From Glandiceps talaboti (lineage: Eukaryota > Hemichordata > Enteropneusta > Spengelidae), in assembly GCF_964340395.1 (NCBI RefSeq), contig NC_135552.1, positions 8,062,494 to 8,126,493 of the forward strand: 64,000 nucleotides of DNA, given 5' to 3'. This document shows, piece by piece, positions 24,801 through 39,800 of this stretch (position 1 is its first letter; every line of letters starts with the position of its first letter). Made by a program: the position numbers and the translations under genes. Below the pieces are notes generated by a model. It worked only from the letters and a program-made list of their open reading frames with translations, searched no databases and had not been told where the DNA came from.

Positions 24801-27800
24801 AGAGCAGTAGAAAATAGTCCTGTCTGAACCAGTCTAGTCTGTAACCCTGACTTTGCAAGTGAGGTCTTACACTGAAACTAACACCGTATCATAGGTATGT
24901 GGTACCAGTCTTGGAATACACCTGATATCATTTTGAATGATGTCCAGAGATCAGACATTTGTACTGATGAAATTTTCCGGATTATCATTTTGTTTATGGT
25001 AATGTATCAGGAGTTTTTGTGGTCAACTATTGTGACGGTTATTGTCCATATCTATTGAGTATTTGGTATAATTATATCTTAAATACAGACTGCCATTTGA
25101 CTTGAAAGTGTTAACAAATGTTTAAAAAGTCTCTACAGTAATATCTAAAGTTACATTTTGAGCAAAATATTTGATGTATTCTTTTACAACATTAATATGG
25201 TTGTGTCAGTGTTTGTTGCAAGAGAAATGTAACTATATGGAAATTTTCAACAATTTTTGGCTGATAATGTAACAAATTTAATTTTTAGGGCAGAATAATT
25301 AACTTAGACTGAACTTTTGCTCAGATGAGCTTTCATCAGAATATTTAACATTATTCCAGGACTTATATGTATACGATCTAAACAGGATGGTATACATTGT
25401 ATATTTTATTCTCGTATCTTATGATGTGTATCAGAGCACTTAATGGACATTTTAGTTTTCATGTACCCTGAGTCACCTCATTTCTAGAAACACTTACTAT
25501 AAAACTCTGGTCTGTTTGGACTTCCAAATTTCAACAAGTTATATTTTAACAATAGAATCATGCATCAATCTAATACTTACAATTGTGAGGAGACCTGAAC
25601 AGAGAGATGAGATGAGATCTTTACCAGCTCTGGCAGTAACTATAGTATTATGTGCACCAGATACTGCTGGACCATGGTCAGCTGTTACCATTAGACACAT
25701 TTCAATAAACTGGGCAGCATAGGACGGTAACCTTTAAACACAAAATAAGTATTATTTACTTTAATGGTACAATATTACCTAGTCTGTCTGCTTGAAATGC
25801 ATTGCTGTTTTCTCAACTAAACTTGTATGTATATTTTGTAGTTCCTGTTTTACAGGGATGTGCTATACAGAAGCTGACTGCATAAGAATGTGGGCAAAAT
25901 TTCATTGTACTATTGAACTCATATTCTGCAAAGGACAAACAAGGTTCGTTTATTGCAGATGTGTTCAGATGTCTCTACATGTACACACCGTGTCATATCT
26001 CAAAGCCTGCTTCAAAGCATAGCAATCAATATGAAGCGTGTAGTTAGGCCTGGTTGGTGATGGAAATTTTGATTCTTAAATTTTCATTCGGGAGGCCGGA
26101 TGCTCACATAAATATTGCAGAAATGTGAATTTTATAGCACACTTCAACTTTCATGCAGTACACAGACTGTGAGATCTCAATGAGTATCTGTAACAGCAGC
26201 ATATTGAAAATGATGATACAGTAAATACATTTACCTTCTTTGGAACCAGAGTAAACTGAGTACACCACCAATACCCATGTCTTCTTTAAAGACCTCTGTG
26301 ATCGGCATTCCAGCATAGATCAGTTCCTGTCCTCTTTCATCACAGATACTAGTCATAAAGGAAGCTGGTTTACGAATCAGACCAAGTTCCTATATTCAGA
26401 ATGAGAAACAAATTGAAATACCACATGTCAAGATTTTGTACATTACATAATAACATCTGATGAATTTGGAATCATCTCTTCAGTTCCACTTAATGAGAAT
26501 TCAAAAATAAACCTTCTTCACATTAAACCTGAAGCTACTTATCCTGTCAGATGAGTTACGTAGTAAACATTGATTGATTTTTGACCACAAATACGGCCAC
26601 CATTTGGCCAAATTTGCATATGTCACGAAAGAAAGTCATGCATACATTGTATATGTACAATATACAATATGTCACCTTTGTACCAGGTTTGATTGATTAG
26701 AAATGGGATATTGCATGTCAGAGAAATGATGTATTCAGATTGGATGGATGGACATTGGGGGGCTAAAAATTAATTTAATCTTCTACTGGTTAGTCTTGAG
26801 GCAAACAGAAATAGTTTTTGTGCCAAAGAGACATTAAACCTGACCAAGTTGATAAATTTGTACAACTCACCCTAGCCCATGCATAGTCCATAGGTACTGT
26901 AGGTGGAGGGAGTTCTTCTTCTGGTACAATCACTCCCTTACTCACTAACAGATCATACACTTCACTGTGGAATAAAAACAGTGGTAATTTTCATCAATGG
27001 ATGATTTGTCAAAACTCGTCACAATGTGAGATTTTTATTACTTCTGTTACTATTTTCAAAGGAGTGACCAAACGAAGCCTTTAAAGAGAGATATACTTTT
27101 AATAAATACAAAGGCCCACTTCGGACTAGAATTAAATGCTAGGTGTGACAGACGTTTGTTTGGCTTAGCCATAGAAAAAGTTGTCCCCAACAAAAGAATG
27201 ATCCCATGTTATCCTTATTGAAATAACACTAATGTGATGACCAGGGATTGAAACATTGGCCTTTAACGACAACACATGTACACATCATTATCACACTTTC
27301 AGCTGACATGAAATTAATGTGATGATTAATATATCATGGTCACTTTATTGTATTTATGGCCACCGGCCCAAAATACAAAGAAAATTCATTCATAATCTGA
27401 AAAACTTCACAATCTCAGAAAATATCATTTACTTCTTTTCTCAAAGACAGTGTATGATAAAGGAAAACTGAGTTTTTGTAGATTGTATCGAAGTCTTCAG
27501 AACGCATGATTTCTATGAACATTGTATTCTACTTTGTAATGTAACAGAAGCTCATGTTAATAGCATGTATTCAACTTCAATGTTCTTTGCTGCCATAATT
27601 TCATGAGTGTAGTTGCATGGAACTAAAGCAGAAAACACAACAAGCATGCAATGCACACACAGACATACACTGGAACTCTCACATCATGGGGTTCTGCTAT
27701 TATGGAAGTTACCAAATGTTCTACAGTGTTATTGGAGGTAGAAGTAATTAGATACCAACTTACTTGATTTTATCTCCAACGTCATCAAAACTACTGGGTA

Positions 27801-30800
27801 CATAGGCTCCGGCTACAGCTAACGCTTTGTTCTTAGCTGCTGCTGTCTCTCTCTCTCCATGTGCACATGCACCAGCATGACCAAATTGGACCTAATAATA
27901 CAAACAGTACATGAAATTAGTTTTTGAAAATCACATACATAGGACACTGGTAATCCAGCCTTCGGTTTTCTTAGATACAGACACAAACTAAATCTATTGT
28001 TCTTCAATGAGGTAGATTACACAAGTGGGTGATAGCGGTTCCTCTGTTGTGTGATTCTAATCACCCTACGATCAACATAGTGTAAACATTGGAAGTCCCA
28101 AAACAGTACATTGCAAGTTTATGGAACAACTTGAACTCCCTACTGAGAATAGTTATTCCACTCAACAACTTATTACAGTTGTACAATTGTGTCAACATGT
28201 TGTGACAATATTTTACTTTGTGTCTATATCATAGAAAACCAAAGGCTTAATTATCAGAGTTAAAACAGGAAAACAAGTAGTCAATTTCTTGAAATTTGTG
28301 AACCAAATTTTGAAGAATATAATAAACAAACTGATGAATACATTGAAAACTCTGATGATATTATATTTCTACTTTCTTGTTCCTGGCTGGCTAAATGTTT
28401 ACTACAACAATAATACAGACAAGTGACTGATGAAATTTGACTACTCTGGCTCAAACTTACATGTTTTTTGGGGTTTTTTTTGCTAAGTTTGGGATTTTTG
28501 GTAACAGAGGAAGACAAAATTTTGTACAATTTGATGGTAGATTTCTATGCTCTGTACCATAAACCTGGAAAATTTGGTAGATTTTACCTACTTGCAACAA
28601 AGACACTGACAACATACCTTAAAATACACACAACACTGGTTCGTAAGTCTTACCTCTGAAGTGAACATTGAAGCACATGTACCAATGCACCATGCTACAA
28701 TTGGTTTTGTAATTCTACCATTCTCAATTTGTGCACAGATTTCATATTCCTCAACACCACCAACCTGTAGTACATGCAAAGGAAATGGATTTAGGTATAA
28801 AATACATTAGGTTGAGTACATGAAATTAGGGTGACTAGCGCCCTCTATGTCCAATAATGTTGTGTTTTCAGTAATGCCTAGAGCTACAAAGCATAAGATT
28901 CCTATCTTGTGAACTATTGTCCAGTCTGATTTTCATGAGTATACCATTTCATCAAACATTTTGTCAGTCATTTCAAGTCATCTAAAAAGTGTCAATCACA
29001 TGACATTTACATATTTATGACATAATTTACACATTAGTGATTCATTTACATATTCATGTCATCATTTACATATTCATGACATCATTTGCATATTTGAAAT
29101 CATTTATATATATTCCAGACATCATTTAAATATTCATGCAATTATTTACATATTCATGAAATCATCTGCAATAAAACAATGTCACTACTATACTTTTGAT
29201 TTCCTCAACTGAAAAAAATCACATTTTAAGATTAATTTTCTATTTGTCAGTGACACAGCCTCATTCTATTTTTATCCACAGATTGTTATCGCAATGTTTC
29301 ATCTGTAGTACTTAAGTTTACAAAATGCCATACTAAAATAAACTGACCTCTCCTAACATGACAATCATCTTGACTTTGGGATCATCTTGGTATCGTAAAA
29401 TGTGATCAATAAATGTAGTACCAGGGTACCTGTCAAAATAATAAATACAATCAATCTATTATACCAGGATATTCTATTTTAACTCAGATACCAGCACTTC
29501 ATAAACAATACCAGGTAAGAGTGTGACAAGATCAAATGAAAATAATCTATCACTAATACTAATAACAGAACACATTTATAAAGCGCTTTCTACAATGGAT
29601 CGTGATCATAGCTCTGTACAACTATCAACCTTGTCACAGACCTATGTTGGCAAAAATGGCTCAATATAACGTCAACACCCCAATCTATTCTATCAAGTTA
29701 AATTTGTCAGTCAAGTACATACTAATTATATTATACTGATTGAATATGTAGACTGTCATACGCTAGTAAGAATGTAAGCTATATGTATTTAGAACTTTTA
29801 CATCATTTCTGTTTAGATATATCTACATGTATAATTGTACTTTTGCATCAAAGACTAAAGAGAATGATATTTCTATTTTCTCTGACATCTTTTCAAGAAA
29901 TTAAATTAAAAGCAGGTTTGGATTAGGATTAAAATTTAGGTGTAAAAAAAACAGTTGTCTGACAGAGCTACATACATAGAACAAGCGACCTATCGGTCAG
30001 AATAGCTCCGCTGTTTTTTTTTAAATTTTATTTTTTATTTTGGTGACATGTAGAAGTGGTTCAGGTCTTCAGCTCTTCGAGTCACTATGCAGTTTTGTTT
30101 TAGCGATGCAATAAAGTGGTTAGTGGTTTCATATGATGTCTCACTATAAAACACATTTTACACAGAAGTTGGTAATGTATTGTACTTTTATACCATAGTC
30201 ACCATTTTATAACAAAAATCTACTGTTATGAAAAATTGCACAAAATCTCAGAAACAAGCATACAGACACAACAAAGGCACACACCTTGCACAACAGACAT
30301 AAATACAATAACAAAGTTCTCAGAACCCGAGAACACTCTTCAGTTGAGGAGGTTAAAGTAGGATTTGGGCACCGTCCCAAATTAACTGCTGGTCTGAACA
30401 TAGACCACTAGAGAACTAGAGAACACAAAGAGAACAAAAGCAAAGACAACAACCAAAATCTAATAAAACACATGTGATAGGACAGTACATACATAAAATA
30501 AAAGACAGGTGATAGGACAGTACATACATTATTAGAAACTTGTCCTAGAACTCACTACAATATAAGTTGTACCAAGGATACAAACACTTGAAAGAACTAG
30601 AAATAGAAAGTTCAATTGTCTTAGTTTATATTTCAAATTACTGACTAGGTATTAGTCCAACAATACAGGCAGTCTGTAGGGAGTTTTTATTCTGTGCACT
30701 ACATGATCAATGTAAAATTAACAAAGATATTGTCCTTCTGCTGCGCTTGTATTCTTCACCTTTACTTGTATTATAATTATTACACCAGGATGTTGCTCCT

Positions 30801-33800
30801 GCTTGGAGGTGATATAGAAACAAACCCAGGTCCTCCAACACCAAAACAGACTTGCCCTGGTAAATTTGCAATTATTGGTAGTATACATCAAGGTTCACTC
30901 CAATTTTTGATTACTGAATCTGGTGCATGTCATTCATAAAAATTAATTGAAAACAATTCATTTCCCTTTATTTATCTAAAATTTGATATCCTTTTAATTT
31001 TCATGAATGGAAAATAATTTTTCATCCAAATTTGCCGGAAATACGTACATTTTTAATGTGACGAATTTGGGCTAAGAATAACCGAATACGTTCAGTGCAA
31101 ATGTGCAGTAACAAACATGGCTGCCACATTGGAGCTACCTCGTGGTACTACGATCGCGATTCACATCCAAACGTGATCATTTAGGACATAAATTTTACCA
31201 TGGAACCGTACCGGAGTAGTTATTTCTAAAGAACATGTATAAATTTTAGGATTTTGTTCGTATTTATCGATACAATGCGAAAATTGCCGTGACATCGTAC
31301 ATCGTATGCGTACTGTATTACCGTTACGTATACGGGAAGGCTTGGAAATTACCGGCTTGATATACCCGGCCATAGAAACTACCAACATACCGTCTTCTAC
31401 TTTACGACGGTACTACATTTACTGTTTTTGTTTCGGCTACCATTGTTATAATCAAGGCGATAAATAAGTTCATAAATGATGATAGACGCAGTGTCGCTGT
31501 TCACTTCCTTTTTAACGGCATTGAATAGAATCTCTTGAAGACGTTCACACCAAAACAAAGGGGCGCTGAACGCAAACAGAGGGGCGGTGCGCCCCTCAAA
31601 AACCCCTCGTGGAGAACACTGATAATGTAGGGTTAAACTTACAACGGAATCTACTGTATCGTGGAGAACGGAAGAAATTTTGTGCGAGCACTACAATTCA
31701 TGAATGAAATCTAAAGCACATACGTCATCAGCCTCTTTTTGGATAACGTTGGCGATCTTGCACAATATTCTCAGATTTGGATTCACACTATTAGACATAT
31801 TCATATATTAGACGAATTGGATAGGGACCAAATAATTCTCAAAAAGTACAATAAACCGTTTTCCGGCCATATTTGATGATTTTGATAAACAAATATGCAT
31901 ACTTGCGCTTACAACTTTCATTCAAAAGCTTTATTTACACACATACCATTTACCACAAATGTACAATTATGATTGGCACAGCATGAAATGCATTGTATGT
32001 AATGAAGTGTGTACTAGTTTTCATACAGGTACAAAGCGCATTGACAATAAAGATTAATAATTATCCAAAGCACATTGACAATAAAGAATAATAATTCTCC
32101 TTACCTTTTATCGATGCAAATATAAAAAACAAAAGTCACTCTTACAAACATCCGAATCTAATCTGAATTTGAATTCGATAATCTAAATTTGAATTCGATG
32201 ATTGCAATTCTGAACCCATGTTCATACACATGTACAATTTACTCTACAAATTATTGTTACAGACATGTGAAATATTTTAAATGTTTGTAAATCAGCTAAA
32301 CCACATAGCATCCAAAAGAAAATCAGCGTGCATATGTAACTCATATCTAATTATGAATGTACCAATTTTGGAAGGAATTGGTCCATGATTGTCCGAGATA
32401 TGGCTGAGGACGGACACACGCATGCATGCACGCACGGACGCACGCACGGACAGAACCCAATTTATAAAGCCCCCGCCTCGGACTTCGTCCGACGGGGGCT
32501 AAAAAATGACTGGGAAATGCACACAAGAAAAAGAAAAAAAGAGGATTTTGAGGTTGGCTATAAGTAATTCCAGTGTCTTACAGCTGTAACCCTGGAAAAT
32601 TTTAATGAAGAATGAAATAAACTAGGGATCTAAAATAATTTTGAGGCAATTTGAATTTCAATTTTCTAACAAATTTACAAAGTCAACAACATTCAACTTG
32701 TTCTAGTTGTGGTAGATATATATAGGGAAGAAATGTATTAATCGCCATCTTAGTTTCCGTACGGCGACAATCTCAAGTACCCGGAAGAGAGTCATTCTCA
32801 GCCATACGTTACACTCGTTCATGGATCATGTTCGGTTACCTTTCACAAAGAAAACACAACAAAATGGTTGAAATGATCTTTTTTTAATTTCTTTTCATCA
32901 CAACTGTACAACAAAATCTGCGTGATCAAAAGTGTTTTAAACTAAACCAGAAAGAATTATCGGACTGGCTAAACTTCCCGATGAACTGGAAGGTCTAGGT
33001 CCTACTACTTCCAAGTAAGCCTCGACAGTACTATAGTACGTGAGAAAATCGTCTCAAACTAGCGATACAACTTTTAAAATATAACTTGACATGTCTTCAT
33101 TTGTTAGAGTTATACAATTCAAGACGGGTTTTCACTCGAAAACAACAATTCTGTGAATAATGACACTCTGAACACAGCGATTTCTCGGACGATGTTACCA
33201 CTGTAACGTATGGCTGACAACGACTTGCTTCCGGGTTAGTCCCTCGTGCATACGGGTGGATTGTCGGCGATTAATATACATACATGTACATCGTCTGATA
33301 TTTTAATTCACAGTGTTTTTTGTTACCGGCGCCTGTCAGCAGACTCTGCCATTTTTTTCATCATTCCATTGTATTTAAACCTTGTACTTGACATTTCGCA
33401 ATATTTATAATTCTCAACAAAATACCTCAACATGCCTCACTTCGCTCGTACTCAAAGCAGCCCCGCACGTAGTCCTGCTTGCATACGGAGGAATTCGGGA
33501 CTCGATTCTGACAATTGTCCCTCCCCCTCCGGTGTTTAGAGTCAAGTCAGTAATACAGACTCGTGCACCCGAGGACTACCCCGCGCGGTATGATCACTGA
33601 CACTGATGACATGATGAGAGAGAACCTTTTCGGATTTACATGTAAAACGGGGAAAGATACGCAAAACATAATGCAAAGTCTGAAGCCAAATTAAAGTTGT
33701 AATTATTTTAATCATTTTTACTTGCCAAATATTTGCATTTTGGAAAGGCAAGACACGTTCATGTCATTTAACTTTACATGTGAACTGTCGCAGTGTCGGC

Positions 33801-36800
33801 CATATTTAAACTTCAACCGCATGCCTGGCATGCCCTTCCTTACGCAAGTTGTCTGAATTCTGGTTCAGTCATTCCAAATTGCACGACAATATAGAATTAA
33901 CCACAAGTTACATGTTATCTGAAAACATCACACTTTTATAGTGGGTCTGAAGTGTGATTTTAGTGAGTACTAAGAACGTCCTGTGTTGATACTCAAGATA
34001 CTTGCTGTGGAAAATCGTTCGGTCGAATGAGGTCACCTTCAGCTTCTGGTCGAATCAGGATAGAGTATGCAAATGAGGATGTTGCGGACTGGCTGATTAT
34101 GTAGAAGGGTGCAGAATTAGATTTGAAGTTTACAACCCTGTTTCGAACAAACGCTTGTCATTTGGGCGCCCAATGCGTAGAATTATGACTATAGCACATA
34201 TTACATTGCTTGTTTGACGTCAATAGTGTCTTTTGAAAAGTGGCAGTTTACTTAAAGTCTCGTCGACTGATTTCCAATATGGCGTCGGTCATTATGCTCA
34301 TTAACATATTCATTTGAGTAAGCTACCCCCTGCGCACCAACACGCCAGATATCAAAGCAATCTAATAAGAGGTTTTCAAGGAGTTGATGAAAATGACATT
34401 TTATGAAAAAAAATCATAAAAAATTGAAAATGGCACAGATCAACTTGGCATGAACAAATCTGAACAGCCTCCCCCCCAGGGAACATGCACACCAAATATC
34501 GAAGAATTCCGACTGTCACTTATGGAGTAGATAGTAAAAATATAAAAGTTTGACGGACACCTATGATTCACTCTACTCTCTATACCTCAATACCCACCTA
34601 TACCTAAAGCTACGCTTTCAGCTTTCGCTGACAGCGGAGCTAAAAATAGGTCCAGATCAAAAAGAATGATCCCATGTAATCGGTATGGCTAAACTGATAA
34701 GATAACATTTAATGTGAGAACCTGAGATTGAAACCCTGGCCTTTAAAGATGTACCATTCTTGAGGAAATAAAAACCTAAACAAAGTTGTCTGTAATTTGT
34801 TGAGTTGATATCACATTACTACACCAACTAAAATATATATGATTATGTAGATATATCTTTTCTAATCATTTTTTTCATCTGTGTTTGAACTGTCAATATT
34901 TTTCAAAATACCCATGCATAAGGGATAATTTTCCAGAACCTACAACTAAATTTGAACATGGCGTCTTGCCTGCTGTCATAACTGTCATGTTCTAGACAGA
35001 TAGAAAATCCTAAACATTACAAGGTGGATTTCAAGTAAAGACATGTTGTGAATCACAGGTATTCATAGTGCTGCATGCTATTTACAGTTTGTAAACAAAT
35101 GAGATAACCACACTTACCTATCTCCACCAATAGCAATTCCTTCATAGACACCATTGGTATTTCTAGATATGATGTTGTTCAATTCATTGGACATACCACC
35201 AGACCTAGATACATACGCCACACTACCAGGACGGTAGAGTTTAGATGCCAGTATGTTGTCTAACATACCGCCTGTGTTACCAATCTTAAAACATCCTGGC
35301 TTGATACCACCAACCTGGTAGATACAAAGTTATATCATTACATTCACTCTCAGTATACTGTAAACCTAGACATGTTTGCTGCTAGAAAATTTTGTGATTT
35401 TATAGTCTTCATCTAGTTCTCAAAGACTCATTTTCACTAATTACCAGATTGGTACATTGCGTCATGTACAGGAAGGCTTTTTAGTCACTTCTTATTTTTG
35501 CATATTTGTTGTCCTGCGAATTAAATTCTCTGTGACTTAATAGCAACATAATTTAAAAGGAACCGTGACAACAAATAAATACTACAAAGTGTCTGTGATA
35601 TGCAAGATATGGCTGGATTCAGCCCCTGGAAGCCAAAGCTAAGGTGAAAGGTTAAAGTCTCAAGTAAAGAAAATTTAAATCTGATAATTTGAAATTATGA
35701 AATATGGTTTTATATTTGTTTTAACTAAGGCCCCCCAAAAAAGATTTGTTTCTGGTCAGGACAGTTTGTCTAAAATGGTGCGATGACGTGATGTCACTCA
35801 GTCTACTATTTATGACAGTTACTGTTATCATTTAGTACTTTAGAGCAAGTGTGTATGTGGGGGCAGATGTCATTTGCTTGTTCATGACTGACTCTGCAGT
35901 TGTCTTCACTGAAGTAGGGTAGGGAGGATTTTTCCCCACGTCCACGGATATGCAGACTACATGGGCTGGACAAACACACATAAAAAAAGACCGATGCAGG
36001 GGATGTGTGTGCTGACGAGAAACAATTTTTGTTGTTGTTGTTGGCCTAAATAGATGTGGAGAACTTACTGTAGCTGGTCCTATAATGGTCACATTCTTCT
36101 CCTTTGCAATCTTATTCAGTACTCTGGTTTTGTTTTCTGGAATGCCTTCAGCAATAATGGAAATGGAACGGATCTGATGAAGGAGAGAGAGAGTTTGTAT
36201 TCAGTGTTTTTGCTAAAGTTGGGAACCCCGGTAACAGAAAGAGGGGAAATACAGTAAAATTGGTATAGTGTCCAATACATTGTGTCAGAATTTGGGTTGG
36301 GAATGCTGGTAAAATGACTGGGGAATTCCAGTAGATTTTACCTACTTTAACAACAAGACACACCCATTCAATATGTACTAGCAACAGAACATGTAAGCCC
36401 ATCCTGAAATATTGTGTTTGACAATGTCATAACATATTTTCAAGTCATTTGCTTTGTGTTCAATCTTTATAAAACAATTATTTACTAAAAACAAGTATCA
36501 ATGCCAGTACAATGAAAATCTTTAAAAATATCTACAATACAACATAAATTTTCAACATACATGCACATGTATGACTTGACACTATGCCCAGATGGAATGG
36601 ATGAAATAGTATTAACAATATAGCATAGGATTGTATGTTTTCAAATTGGGATGCTTTCGGTAACAGCTGATTCGTGTCTTGCACATTATCTTCTTCCCTG
36701 ATTAGGTAAACTGGCAGCCTTTTCACCGATTTGACTACAGGACTTATGATTGGACCACAACCCCCGATGTGAAAATACAAAATACACAATGCCTTCTACT

Positions 36801-39800
36801 GTACCTGTGGGAACTGCATTGCTTCTATTGTACTATCAAAGGCTGATCTAAGTGATGCAAAGTTAACCAGTGTATCAACCTCTGGATGTAGTTTCATGGC
36901 TTTCTCCATACTTTTATACAATGGAATCAATACTTCCTTGTGTCCCCAGTAAAATTTCTGCTTGTGATCTCCACTGCAAATAAGACATTATGAAAAAATT
37001 AAAATTCATCTTTACACTGTACATACAGATATATACTGTTGTAATCTGTTGCAATTAATCCTCAATGTTTGAAAATATTAATTTAAAAACACATTTATAT
37101 TGAATATTTTCCTTCAGCATTATAATAATTTTTTTCCGGAAAATATGATCGAAGACTCTGTTTGTTGTAATCAGTTGGCCAAAATGTGCAAAATATCTCA
37201 CTGATATGAACACATAGAGAAGACAAGACAAAGATGAAATAAAATGCTTACCTGAATGGGTAGACCATGCATACTACTGATGGGTCTAATCTCTGACATA
37301 CATAGTCAAAATCTAACATGCCTTGTACAGCACGGGGTTGCATTCCCCAAACCATAGCCTGTTATATATGAATAACATGAATTAATAAACTGAGTGTATG
37401 TTTGTGTAGACTGTAATTAAAATGATCTGTAAGAAAGAGGTGTGATTATGTATTTGTATGTTTTCTACACACTACCCCATTGTTAAAAAAAATGTTGTAC
37501 TTTTGGTAATTTTGTGAAAGACTATAAAGATTTGATTCCTAATTGGTATTTGGTTTCATAAAGCAAATAAAGTTTTGTTACCAAATAGTAGTGTATCAAG
37601 AGGGACACAAAATATACTGTATAAACCATTCAAATTTTACACAACAATTCCAAACAGAAATGATAATTATCCATATTTACTTGATAAAAGTTAAAATTTA
37701 GTATACCTTGGTATGTCTCATAAATAATGGTCTTGGTGTGTTTTCTGTAATCACTGGTATTTTACTAGCTGTTTGAGATTTGCCAGTATCACCGTCTCCT
37801 TCCTCCACTCTGAATGATGATGTTCTACTGTGTGTTGGTGTCTTAGCAGACTGAAAGGAAAGCACAGTGTAAATGTTACATTAACTGGACTGTTAAATCA
37901 TCAAAATCATTATTGCCAAAAAAAACACCAACCCTATTTATGAGTGCAAATAAAAGCCAGTACTCCCTCCTTTCAACTTATTAACTGCAAATATTATGGG
38001 ATGCTGAACAACTTGAACATTTCATTTCCAAAGCGAACAACAAATTAGAAATATTTGAAATGAAGTGGAATAATTTTGACTTATAATGTCTGGTTATTCT
38101 TTTTCTTTCTTTTTTTCTTTTTTTATGAACTGGGGAGCTTTTTTCTGCATTTTATTGGTAAACGTATTCACATTCTTTCTTTGAACTTGCAATAAAAATA
38201 AGATAAAACCCCCCAAAAAACTCTGTACTATTAACATCAATAGACTGATATTAATTTTTCTATAAATCAGACTAGGTTCCCTACTCCCAACAAAACTAAT
38301 GGTTAAAATCTAGGAGAAACAAGTTGCTATTGTGGTGAATTGTCATTTGTAGACTCATGCATCAGCTTGAACTGACATCCACACACAATTCTTGACTGGA
38401 AATTTGATCTAAATGTGTACCTAGTCTAGTTCCTATACAATATTGTTACCATTTACACCCCCACTCACAGTATAGTCAAAGTCGTTACTCTAGACGTCCT
38501 GAGATGCATCAGTTGCAATTCAAAATTCATCCACAGCCACCCACACAGTCATTAACATCATGTCTTTGTTAATCAATCACAAAATTCTAACCAATAACAC
38601 AGTCTCTCATGAAGTTAGTGTTTATTGGGGCAGTTATGTAATGTCCAAATATGGTATATATGTCAGCTCAGGATGCTACTTATACACTTTTTACATCATT
38701 ATAACAGTTGGAGTTCACTGATTGGATGAACAACTTTTTGTGCTGATTGAGGAACTTTGACCAGACATGATTTAGTTAGAGACCACGTGGCATCCAGACT
38801 AATGTGTACCTGATATTGGTGAAAGTCTGTATACTATATAACACACTGAAATGACTTAAAAGTCAGTTAACTATGCCAAGTATTACTAAAAACAATTACA
38901 AATTATCTGGGAAAGTTTCATGGTCTGAACATGTATACGATGACGATTTATATACAATATGGTCCCATAACTATGAACATGGTTTTTTCCCCACATTATA
39001 AGCACAAGAAAACAACTCACATGTATTACAACTATTCCAATGTGATATACAACATTTTTGTTCATTTGTCATTTTCCAGGACATTATACGTGTACAGTAA
39101 CACAAGACAGTGTAAATATTACAATAACTGTGTTTAAAGTCAACTTACAGCACTTGGTCCTCCCAATAAGAAGTTAGCAGTAACATAGTCATGTGGTGGT
39201 TGATCTGGGACATCTTTCTTACCCAATGCCATACTACAGATTGATGTCATGTGAGTTTCAGTACCAAATACATGCATTTCAACACCAAGATTTTGTCCTG
39301 TTGGTAGATAAAACAAACGATATGTTATATCTTACACCATGATTTTATCCTTTCAGTTGATACAGCAATAACAATTTAATTATAACTTGTATTATTAATT
39401 AAATTCATCTTGAGACATCACCTGTAATGACCAGTCAATTTGCATTTTGCATTTCCATGGCAGACATTTGGGATTTTTTTCTGTGTTTTCTGACTTGATA
39501 TTTCTCCATTGTATGCCACCTTCTCAACAAATTCTTCTGTACTCAACCTAATTCTCTCATGATTCTAAGGGACGATTGCATAATATCACACAAGCTCAAT
39601 AAGTGAACTTTGTTCTTTGGTTGGTGGTGGTGGTGGTGGTGGTGGTGGTGGGGCTTGTGGTGTCAATGAACTTCATATTTTCGTACTAATTTTGACAGAA
39701 AACTTTCATTCCTTCAATGATAACAGCTTTTGTATTTACTACTGAGATGTTGAGAAGTAGATACAAATTTACTTCTAATGTGAGATATGGTGCTGGGTTT

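Larger units (their letters stand above)
29430..35117. other. Largest ACLY intron here outside the 5' side (5.7 kb), rich in mobile-element remains
   Basis: Contains the 2A-like coding fragment (30694-30939), a TIR element (32736-33276), two hairpin-ended repeats (32469-32499 and 34609-34640), the family A repeat copy 3 and a duplicated ATAGGACAGTACATACAT motif near 30480-30530. No ACLY exon is missing here, because exons 14 and 15 join in phase. Confidence 0.7.
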
